Part shown: positions 1-5,319 of the stretch, piece after piece
How positions within the stretch are numbered: the first letter of the stretch is position 1
Layout of the letters: every line of letters begins with the position of its first letter
DNA from: Sulfurovum sp.
GTDB taxonomy: Bacteria; Campylobacterota; Campylobacteria; Campylobacterales; Sulfurovaceae
DNA: 5,416 bases
Direction: 5' to 3'
Assembly (NCBI GenBank): GCA_027083995.1
Contig: JALWME010000069.1
Span: 1 to 5,416, forward strand
Notes under the pieces: model-generated
The model's input: the letters and a program-made list of their open reading frames with translations, nothing else
What the model was told of the DNA's origin: nothing
Databases searched by the model: none
Position numbers and translations under genes: made by a program

Positions 1-1137
1 AACTTGTGTTGTATTGCTATTAAGAACCAAGTATCCATCAAATACAGTGACATTTCTTGTCTTCTCAAGTACTGATGTATTGTTATCGTAGACTATTACA
101 AGAGACCAAGCACCATAATTTCCCAGACCATCATTATAGTCACCATCGTTTGTTTGACCTTCTCTAGTAGGTATATTGGCAACTGTATACTGGCCTTGAG
201 CAGGTTGATTTTGAAGGAGTGAAGTGACATTGGCAAATGCTCCATATTTATAAGAAACATAGTCTTCTTCATGATATTGTATGTCCCAATTAAGTTGATC
301 AGGTTTTATCTCCATAGGGGTACCAGTGCCTTTGGTAAGCAAGACAGTATGTGTATTGATGATATTTTGTATTTGAGTATGTGCCGTGCTTTGTGTACTA
401 GATATAGTATATTGGGAGTCAATACCTGCATCATCGTCATCACTATGAAGATAACCTTGCCAGTAAAGTCCAGCCCATTTTATGCGTGCATTGCTTATAT
501 CTACTCCAGCTTCGTTTGAATCAATTGTTGCAGAAGATGAATTAAAAGTAGTGTCTATGGTATCTATATCGATATATTCTAATCGCACTTTGTTGTTTGC
601 ATCAGTATATCCATCACGAGAGCTTAGTATAGTATTTCCAATGACTTTTATGTTTCCTTGTAAATTATCTGTATATCTCTTTGTAAAGCTTCTTGTCTTA
701 TTAATGCTATAGTCTAGATCAATATCATAAGACATCCATGAGTCGTAACGTCTTTGGATACGAATAAAAATAGTCTCACCAGCAGTAACTGAAAAACTAC
801 TAGGGTCTTTCGTAGATCCATTCCATGTGGCACTATAGATATCTGCTGCACCACAAGAGCGTTCTATAAATACTGAATAGAATGTTCTACTCGCTTCTAT
901 AAGGATATCAAGTTCCCCATCACTACCTACTTGAAAACTGTATATGTCCCATTCGTCATCATCTTCATGCACCCATCCAGATTCTGTATGGAGCGTAGAA
1001 ACAGTTACATTATTTAATTCAGATATGATTTCTGTGTTTGTACAGCTATCATTTGGTTCATTATCTGCATAAAGTACATGACTTAATGAGAAAAATAGAG
1101 CGAATGTTAATGAGGTTAATATTTTCAATTTTTGCAT
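1..1137 (-). CDS. Secreted PPC-like domain protein, large surface-protein type (3' end beyond window)
   Basis: The minus strand is open without a stop from an ATG at 1137 to the left edge, giving 379 codons of an unfinished protein. The start is supported by GGAG (1145-1148) seven bases upstream. Residues 1-24 form a typical Sec signal peptide: KLK, a hydrophobic core, then VLYA before DNEPND. Residues about 25-143 look like a bacterial pre-peptidase C-terminal (PPC) beta-sandwich: an NEPND start, DEWDIYSF, GELDILI, then SVTAGETIFIRI and YDIDLDY. Cys32 and Cys95 could form a disulfide. Residues about 148-379 carry GNIKVIGNTIL, ARIKWAGLYWQGY, YGAWSLVIVYDNN and RNVTVFDGYL, which from memory resemble a module at the start of large DUF11-repeat surface proteins. 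An exported, possibly surface-attached or adhesive protein is inferred; no catalytic motif is visible. The C-terminal sorting signal and the total length are outside the window. Confidence 0.9.
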   Translation of the reverse strand, partial: MQKLKILTSLTFALFFSLSHVLYADNEPNDSCTNTEIISELNNVTVSTLHTESGWVHEDDDEWDIYSFQVGSDGELDILIEASRTFYSVFIERSCGAADIYSATWNGSTKDPSSFSVTAGETIFIRIQRRYDSWMSYDIDLDYSINKTRSFTKRYTDNLQGNIKVIGNTILSSRDGYTDANNKVRLEYIDIDTIDTTFNSSSATIDSNEAGVDISNARIKWAGLYWQGYLHSDDDDAGIDSQYTISSTQSTAHTQIQNIINTHTVLLTKGTGTPMEIKPDQLNWDIQYHEEDYVSYKYGAFANVTSLLQNQPAQGQYTVANIPTREGQTNDGDYNDGLGNYGAWSLVIVYDNNTSVLEKTRNVTVFDGYLVLNSNTTQV

Positions 1138-1179
1138 GTGTAGTCTCCACTTGTATGACTTTATCTGATTTTTAAATTT

Positions 1180-1224
1180 ATTCTATCACTTGGAGTATAG
1201 CAAATAAATGTCAAAAAATGTCAA
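1180..1224 (-). promoter_or_regulatory. Candidate promoter(s) of the secreted-protein gene
   Basis: Reading the minus strand, TTGACA (1224-1219) precedes TATACT (1199-1194) with a 19-base spacer, slightly longer than ideal. Just downstream is TGATAGAAT (1188-1180), an extended -10 form (TGn followed by TAGAAT) that could work without a -35 box. Either would give a leader of roughly 35-50 bases before the ATG at 1137. The choice between them cannot be made from sequence alone. Confidence 0.45.
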
Positions 1225-1225
1225 A
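1206..1225. repeat. Perfect 10-bp tandem repeat, two copies, in the divergent intergenic region
   Basis: AAATGTCAAA occurs at 1206-1215 and again at 1216-1225, so the two copies lie one helical turn apart. On the minus strand each copy contains TTGACA, and one of these is the candidate -35 box of the secreted-protein gene. The spacing suits two protein molecules bound on the same face of DNA, or it may be a simple duplication. The core TGTCAAATTC (1219-1228) recurs at 2007-2016, upstream of bamD. No known operator is recognised. Confidence 0.6.
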
Positions 1226-1236
1226 TTCTTTTATGG

Positions 1237-1257
1237 TATTATTATAAGTAAATAATA
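1237..1257. repeat. Small AT-rich inverted repeat upstream of the pseudopilin gene
   Basis: TATTATT (1237-1243) and AATAATA (1251-1257) are perfect 7-bp arms around a 7-base centre. It lies 77 bases before the pseudopilin start in the 197-bp divergent intergenic region. In DNA this AT-rich such a short repeat can arise by chance, so a regulatory role is only possible. Confidence 0.3.
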
Positions 1258-1297
1258 GTTAATATGTACTTTTTAATTTATAAAGAGATATATTCAT

Positions 1298-1303
1298 TAT
1301 AGT
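1298..1303 (+). promoter_or_regulatory. Weak -10 candidate for the pseudopilin gene
   Basis: TATAGT matches the -10 consensus at five of six positions and lies 31 bases before the pseudopilin ATG, downstream of a T-rich stretch (1270-1280). No recognisable -35 box is present at the normal distance. Campylobacterota promoters often lack one, so this is plausible but weak. Confidence 0.3.
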
Positions 1304-1334
1304 AATATTTAAAGATGGCTAGAGGGCTTAAATT

Positions 1335-1988
1335 ATGAAAAAGAGAAATGATGCATTTACTATGCTAGAATTGGTTATGGTGATTGTTGTGTTAGGTATC
1401 TTGGCTGCACTTGCATTGCCAAGACTGGAAAGAGATATCCGCCAAGAAGCAGGTGACAATTTACTGTCAGCCATACGTTATACCCAACATCTGGCACTCA
1501 TGGATAACAAAACAAATCCTAGTGATGATGAGTGGCAAAGAAGGTTTTGGCATATACGTTTTGAAAAATATAACGGCAGTGACCCCAAATGGTTTTATGC
1601 TATCTCGTCAAGTCAAGATGGAGATGGAAATATAGATGACAATGAGGTAGCGATTGACCCAGCAAATGGTAAAAAAATGAACAACACAAACAGTGCAACA
1701 GGTATAGGTGTCAATGACAGTCCCAGTGTGTTTGTGGGTGAAAACTATGGTGTAGACAGTGTTGTGTTCAGTGGAGGCTGTGCTGCTGCTTCGGCACAGC
1801 ATATAGCATTTGACCATTTGGGCAGACCACATGTGGGTATATATGGGGCAAAAAATGATTATCGTACTTATATGAGCAGTGACTGTACGATTACCTTCGG
1901 TTTTTCTGATAGCAGTACGAATGATATAGCCATTAGAGTGGAAAAAGAGACAGGGTATGCCTCCATAGTGGGACAGCCTAATTTATGA
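1335..1988 (+). CDS. GspH/FimT-type pseudopilin (prepilin N-terminal methylation protein)
   Basis: This 217-residue protein begins with a short basic leader (MKKRNDA) followed by FTMLELVMVIVVLGILA, the class III prepilin signal. Cleavage is expected after Ala7, leaving N-methylated Phe8, and the conserved Glu at mature position 5 is present (Glu12). Ala instead of Gly before the cut is common in Campylobacterota. The hydrophobic helix (about 8-29) would anchor it in the inner membrane before assembly. The C-terminal part has HIAFDHLGRP and IAIRVEKETGYASIVG, matching the strand pattern and terminal TG signature of GspH/FimT minor pseudopilins. Cys149 and Cys184 may form a disulfide. Residues 95-104 (DGDGNIDDNE) look like a calcium-binding loop. 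GAGGG at 1322-1326 supports the start. It probably serves a type II secretion, pilus or DNA-uptake machine. No partner pilin genes are in the window, so the exact system is undetermined. Confidence 0.92.
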   Translation: MKKRNDAFTMLELVMVIVVLGILAALALPRLERDIRQEAGDNLLSAIRYTQHLALMDNKTNPSDDEWQRRFWHIRFEKYNGSDPKWFYAISSSQDGDGNIDDNEVAIDPANGKKMNNTNSATGIGVNDSPSVFVGENYGVDSVVFSGGCAAASAQHIAFDHLGRPHVGIYGAKNDYRTYMSSDCTITFGFSDSSTNDIAIRVEKETGYASIVGQPNL

Positions 1989-2054
1989 TTTTAGGAGTGA
2001 AAAAAGTGTCAAATTCATACATCTCTTACAAACATTGAGCTATGATAAAGCTAA

Positions 2055-2060
2055 TATAAT
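2055..2060 (+). promoter_or_regulatory. Perfect -10 hexamer (TATAAT) just before bamD
   Basis: TATAAT sits 15 bases before the chosen bamD ATG (2076). No good -35 box accompanies it: the nearest TTGAGC (2035-2040) is only 14 bases away. A transcript from here would begin around 2064-2068, close to or within the AAGGG ribosome site, leaving almost no leader. It may be a secondary promoter or chance in AT-rich DNA. Since no terminator lies between the pseudopilin and bamD, read-through is also possible. Confidence 0.3.
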
Positions 2061-2065
2061 ATGAC

Positions 2066-2070
2066 AAGGG
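2066..2070 (+). promoter_or_regulatory. Ribosome binding site that decides the bamD start
   Basis: AAGGG ends five bases before the ATG at 2076. The earlier in-frame ATG at 2061 has no comparable site and would add five residues (MTRVN) before the lipoprotein signal. The 2076 start gives a standard-length 20-residue lipoprotein leader, so it is preferred. Confidence 0.65.
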
Positions 2071-2075
2071 TAAAC

Positions 2076-2726
2076 ATGCATTTGAAGAAACATATTTTTC
2101 TGGGTATAGCTGTGGGATTTTTGTTTGCAGGGTGTGCAGGCTCTACTGAGGATATAGAAGAGTTTAACAAGCCAGCATTGTACTGGTACAAGCAGATAGG
2201 ATCCAGTATCAGTAGCGGCAGTATGGATAAAGCTGATGCCTATTATATCTCACTTAAGAGTGAACATATGCGTTCGCCACTTATGCCTACAGCCATTATG
2301 ATGCTTGCACATGCACATATGAATAATGAAAAGTACTTGCTTGCAAACTATTACCTGGATGAGTATAACAAACGTTATGGAGAGAGTCAAAACCGCGAAT
2401 ATATTGATTTTATGAAACTCAAAGCTTCCTTTTTGGGGATTAAAGAGGTTTATAAGGATCAAAAATTGATTATGGACAGTATAGATAAAGCTACAACATA
2501 CATATATCGTTATCCAGGTTCTGTCTATGCACCACTGGTAAACACTATGCTTATAAGATTACATATGAGCCAGTACTTGCTCAACGAAAACATAGCTGCA
2601 TTGTATGAGCGTACTGGTAAACCAGCTGCCGCGAAGATATACAGAGAGAAAAATACTGACTCAATAGTAGAGATGACAGATATTACCCCTCCTGAAAAAG
2701 GGATTATAGGGAAGATTTTTGACTAA
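2076..2726 (+). CDS. bamD: Outer membrane assembly lipoprotein BamD (ComL/YfiO family)
   Basis: BamD is the essential lipoprotein partner of BamA in the complex that folds beta-barrel proteins into the outer membrane, acting on its periplasmic face. From the ATG at 2076 the protein has 216 residues, close to other epsilonproteobacterial BamD proteins and a little shorter than the E. coli one. It begins with a lipoprotein signal peptide ending in the lipobox LFAGC, with acylated Cys20; Ala at +2 is compatible with outer membrane sorting. The rest is helical with TPR-like repeats at about 33-65, 70-103, 111-148 and 152-190. Family signatures include EEFNKPALYWY, ADAYYISLKSEH, SPLMPTAIMMLAHAHM, YYLDEYNKRY and YRYPGSVYAP, which closely parallel the H. 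pylori ComL-type protein as I recall it. An in-frame ATG at 2061 is the alternative start. lon follows after 115 bases, the same gene order as in Helicobacter and Campylobacter. Confidence 0.93.
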   Translation: MHLKKHIFLGIAVGFLFAGCAGSTEDIEEFNKPALYWYKQIGSSISSGSMDKADAYYISLKSEHMRSPLMPTAIMMLAHAHMNNEKYLLANYYLDEYNKRYGESQNREYIDFMKLKASFLGIKEVYKDQKLIMDSIDKATTYIYRYPGSVYAPLVNTMLIRLHMSQYLLNENIAALYERTGKPAAAKIYREKNTDSIVEMTDITPPEKGIIGKIFD

Positions 2727-2744
2727 AAGCAAATGCTTTTAGTC
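2721..2744 (+). other. Perfect hairpin spanning the bamD stop codon, no T-tract
   Basis: GACTAAAAGC (2721-2730) and GCTTTTAGTC (2735-2744) form a perfect 10-bp stem with an AAAT loop, and the bamD TAA stop lies inside the left arm. It is followed by A-rich heptamers, not a T-run, so it is not a classical intrinsic terminator in either direction. It could stabilise the 3' end of bamD mRNA or attenuate read-through into lon. Confidence 0.6.
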
Positions 2745-2746
2745 AA

Positions 2747-2774
2747 TTAAAAATTAAAAATTAAAAATTAAAAA
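2747..2774 (+). repeat. Four perfect tandem copies of the heptamer TTAAAAA
   Basis: The copies are at 2747-2753, 2754-2760, 2761-2767 and 2768-2774. They begin two bases after the hairpin at the end of bamD. The same heptamer in inverted orientation appears in degenerate form at 2807-2826 and in three perfect copies after lon (5299-5319). Confidence 0.9.
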
Positions 2775-2826
2775 CTGTCTATAAAATCGTTATACAACTC
2801 TTCTAATTTTTACTTTTTAATTTTAA
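2747..2826 (+). promoter_or_regulatory. Imperfect AU-rich long stem in the bamD-lon spacer (lon leader)
   Basis: The TTAAAAA array (2747-2769) can pair with the degenerate TTTTTAC/TTTTTAA/TTTTAA stretch (2805-2826) with one mismatch and one bulged base, giving about 21 A-U pairs. Because of the repeats, a register shifted by seven bases is also possible. The loop (about 2770-2804) contains TATAAA (2780-2785) and TATACA (2791-2796), either of which could be the -10 box of a lon promoter without a clear -35. If transcription starts there, the left arm would be absent from the mRNA. No known riboswitch is recognised. Confidence 0.4.
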
Positions 2827-2837
2827 TCCAAAGGATT
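2825..2837 (+). promoter_or_regulatory. Shine-Dalgarno of lon inside a small hairpin
   Basis: AATCC (2825-2829) and GGATT (2833-2837) are perfectly complementary around an AAA loop. The GGA of the only ribosome binding site for lon (AAGGA, 2831-2835) is in the right arm. The site ends six bases before the GTG start at 2842, which supports that start. Pairing would hide the site until melted, as in short RNA thermometers; this role is an inference. Confidence 0.45.
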
Positions 2838-2841
2838 CAAT

Positions 2842-5265
2842 GTGCAACTTAGTGATTATGATGCATTTCCAACCATATTGCCTATTGTTGTAGAGGATGA
2901 ACTTTTTCTTTATCCTTTTATGATAAGCCCTATCTTTTTGACTGATCAAAAAGATATAGATGCAGCAACAGATGCGATGGAAAACAACTCTTTGCTTTTT
3001 GTGACCTCTGCGATTGAGGGTAAAGAGGGTAGCCGAGAGTTTGATGCGATGTATAAAGTAGGGGTAATAGGCTCCATCATGCGAAAAGTACACATCCCTG
3101 ATGGCAGAGTAAAGATACTTTTTCAAGGACTCTCTCGCGGAAAAATCATAGAGCCTAAAGAAGGTGAGTTCAATCGTGCTGTTATAGACATAGTAAGACA
3201 AGAGAGTTTTGATACACTTAAAGCAGAAGCACTTATGGGAGTCTTACGTGACAAGATAAAAAAACTCTCTCAGCTAAACTCTACTTTCCCTGCTGATTTG
3301 GTACGTACCATAGAAGAGAATGACGAACCACATCGTATAGCAGACCTTGTGGCGTCTATGTTAAAACTAGACAAGAGTGTTGCATATGCTTTGTATACAG
3401 AAACCAATATAGAAAAAAGGCTTTTAGGTCTCATAGATGTGGTCACTGCTGAGATAGAATCTGTAAAAGTACAGCGTGAAATACGTACAAAAGTACATAG
3501 TAAAATAGAACAGACCAATAAAGAATATTTTTTAAAAGAACAGCTTAAAGAGATACAGCAAGAGCTTGGTGTTGACACGCAGCGCGAAGAAGAGATAGCT
3601 ACTTTTAGAGAAAAAATAGCTGAGCTTAAGCCACATATGCAAGAAGATGCATTTAAGGAGATAAGCAAGCAGTTAGACCGTTTTGCACGTATGCATCCAG
3701 ACTCTGCAGATGCAAATGTTTTACAAACATACTTGGAGTGGGTGCTTGAATTGCCTTTTGGGAAATTGACTAAAAAATCTTTGTCTGTTCATGATGTAGC
3801 CGAAGAACTAGACAAGGATCACTACTCATTAGAGAAGCCTAAAGAGCGTATAGTAGAGTTTTTTTCTGTGCGAGAACTTGCCCAACTTAGAGGTGTCAAA
3901 CAAAAAGATACAGGAGGCGTAATACTCTGTTTTGCAGGTCCTCCAGGGGTAGGCAAGACCTCACTTGCCAACTCCATAGCCAAAGCATTAGGACGTCCTC
4001 TTGTGCGTATGGCACTGGGAGGACTGGAAGATGTTAATGAACTTAGAGGTCATAGACGCACCTATGTAGGGGCAATGCCTGGACGTTTGGTGCAAGGTCT
4101 TATAGAGGCTAAAAGTATGGATCCTGTGATTGTACTAGATGAGATAGATAAAGTTGGTAGAAGTATGAGAGGTGATCCAACAGCAGCACTTTTGGAGATA
4201 CTTGACCCTGAACAAAACGCTAAATACAGAGACTATTATCTCAATTTCCATATAGACCTAAGTAAAGCGATATTTATCGCTACCGCCAATGATGTAGGAC
4301 GTATACCTGCACCACTTCGTGACAGGATGGAGTTTATAGGGCTAAACTCTTATACTCCAAAAGAGAAGTTTGAAATAGCGAAACGTTATTTGATTCCTCA
4401 GGAGTTGAAGAAACATGCTTTAAAGCGTAGAGAATTTTCTATAACGCACAAGGCATTAAAACTTCTCATAGATGAATATACAAGAGAAGCAGGAGTACGA
4501 AACTTACGTAGACGTATAGCAGGGCTTATGCGAAAGAGTGCAAGAAAACTCTTAGAAGATAGCAGTAAACATATGATTGAGGTGACTAAGAAAAACTTAG
4601 AAAAGTATACAGATAAAAAAGTCTTTGAAATTTCCAGGATTGACAGTAAACCTCAAGTGGGTATTGTATCTGGTCTTGCTTGGACTGCAGTAGGGGGAGA
4701 TGTACTTACTATTGAGGCTATAAAGATTAAGGGTAAGGGGTCATTACAGCTTACAGGAAGTTTAGGCGATGTGATGAAAGAGTCTGCACGTATTGCCCAC
4801 TCTGTAGTGAAGATACTTATAGATGAAAAACGTTTAGCTATTTTCCCCAATATGATACCACACTCTGTAAAAGAGAGAGAAGAACGTATCAGCGTGGACA
4901 GTTCAGAAGTATATAAACGCCATGATTTACACATTCATGTACCAGCTGGGGCTACACCCAAAGATGGACCGAGTGCTGGGATAGCAATGGTCTCAGTCAT
5001 AGCTTCTATATTTAGTGGAAATAAAATAGACAATAAGGTAGCTATGACTGGAGAGGTTACACTTACAGGAAAAGTACTTCCCATAGGAGGACTCAAAGAG
5101 AAACTCATTGCCGCATATAAAGCTGGGGTCACAAAAGCACTTATACCTATCAAAAACTATGAGAGAGATTTAGAAGAGATACCTGATGAAGTAAAAGACA
5201 ATATAGAAATAATAGGGGTCTCAAATGTGGATGATGTGCTAAAAGAGGTACTTATAAGAGCATAA
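2842..5265 (+). CDS. lon: ATP-dependent protease Lon (LonA)
   Basis: Lon is a cytoplasmic hexameric AAA+ serine protease that unfolds and degrades damaged and short-lived regulatory proteins. The 807-residue length is usual for LonA. In order there are an N-terminal substrate-binding domain (about 10-200), a helical coiled region (about 200-310, including EYFLKEQLKEIQQELG), the AAA+ module and the protease domain (about 600-807). Walker A is GPPGVGKT (366-373) and Walker B is VIVLDEID (429-436). Asn483 is the likely sensor 1, Arg495 the arginine finger and Arg553 (GVRNLRR) sensor 2. The catalytic dyad is Ser711 in KDGPSAG and Lys754 in GGLKEK, the same 43-residue spacing as Ser679/Lys722 of E. 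coli. Everything needed for activity is intact. The start is GTG, giving QLSDYDAFP, with AAGGA six bases upstream; the overlapping ATG at 2840 is in another frame. bamD lies upstream and a terminator follows. Confidence 0.99.
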   Translation: MQLSDYDAFPTILPIVVEDELFLYPFMISPIFLTDQKDIDAATDAMENNSLLFVTSAIEGKEGSREFDAMYKVGVIGSIMRKVHIPDGRVKILFQGLSRGKIIEPKEGEFNRAVIDIVRQESFDTLKAEALMGVLRDKIKKLSQLNSTFPADLVRTIEENDEPHRIADLVASMLKLDKSVAYALYTETNIEKRLLGLIDVVTAEIESVKVQREIRTKVHSKIEQTNKEYFLKEQLKEIQQELGVDTQREEEIATFREKIAELKPHMQEDAFKEISKQLDRFARMHPDSADANVLQTYLEWVLELPFGKLTKKSLSVHDVAEELDKDHYSLEKPKERIVEFFSVRELAQLRGVKQKDTGGVILCFAGPPGVGKTSLANSIAKALGRPLVRMALGGLEDVNELRGHRRTYVGAMPGRLVQGLIEAKSMDPVIVLDEIDKVGRSMRGDPTAALLEILDPEQNAKYRDYYLNFHIDLSKAIFIATANDVGRIPAPLRDRMEFIGLNSYTPKEKFEIAKRYLIPQELKKHALKRREFSITHKALKLLIDEYTREAGVRNLRRRIAGLMRKSARKLLEDSSKHMIEVTKKNLEKYTDKKVFEISRIDSKPQVGIVSGLAWTAVGGDVLTIEAIKIKGKGSLQLTGSLGDVMKESARIAHSVVKILIDEKRLAIFPNMIPHSVKEREERISVDSSEVYKRHDLHIHVPAGATPKDGPSAGIAMVSVIASIFSGNKIDNKVAMTGEVTLTGKVLPIGGLKEKLIAAYKAGVTKALIPIKNYERDLEEIPDEVKDNIEIIGVSNVDDVLKEVLIRA

Positions 5266-5269
5266 ATAC

Positions 5270-5319
5270 TTGACAAGCCCATTTGGGCTATGTCAAAATT
5301 TTTAATTTTTAATTTTTAA
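5270..5319 (+). terminator. Rho-independent terminator of lon
   Basis: TTGACA-AGCCC (5270-5280) pairs with GGGCT-A-TGTCAA (5285-5296) to make an 11-bp stem with one bulged A and an ATTT loop. T-runs follow from 5299. It begins five bases after the lon stop. The tail is formed by the TTTTTAA heptamers and overlaps the last codons of the convergent gene. In the opposite direction the hairpin is followed by GTATTTATG, a poor T-tract, so it works best for lon. Confidence 0.88.
5299..5319. repeat. Three perfect tandem copies of TTTTTAA (inverse of TTAAAAA) after lon
   Basis: The copies are at 5299-5305, 5306-5312 and 5313-5319. They are the exact reverse complement of the array after bamD. They serve as the T-rich tail of the lon terminator, and the stop codon of the convergent minus-strand gene (5318-5316) lies within the outermost copy. 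Confidence 0.88.

Noticed and set aside
271..712. Two plus-strand reading frames (271-519 and 482-712)
   Set aside because: Both lie antisense to the long signal-peptide gene on the minus strand, whose frame is continuous and has clear domains. Neither shows a ribosome site or recognisable protein features.
1777..1800. GC-rich inverted repeat GCTGTGC...GCACAGC within the pseudopilin gene
   Set aside because: It is fully explained by coding sequence (GGCAAASAQH region), has no T-run after it, and lies well inside a gene; a functional site is not supported.
1411..1832. Overlapping frames inside the pseudopilin gene (1411-1635 plus, 1608-1832 minus)
   Set aside because: The pseudopilin has a complete prepilin signal and a GspH/FimT-like C-terminus; these frames are low-complexity shadows of it.
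2061..2075. Earlier ATG at 2061 as the bamD start
   Set aside because: It would directly abut TATAAT, lacks a ribosome site, and puts five residues before an otherwise standard lipoprotein leader. The ATG at 2076 with AAGGG is better, though 2061 is not strictly excluded.
2747..2774. CRISPR-like or transposon-end reading of the heptamer arrays
   Set aside because: The units are 7 bp with no spacers, and there is no transposase gene or target-site duplication near lon, so a simple tandem repeat is the supported description.
2803..3201. Minus-strand frame of 132 codons across the lon start, and similar minus frames within bamD and lon (2250-2462, 3270-3668, 4653-4934, 4935-5153)
   Set aside because: All are antisense to genes whose products are unmistakable, and none has a recognisable domain or ribosome site.
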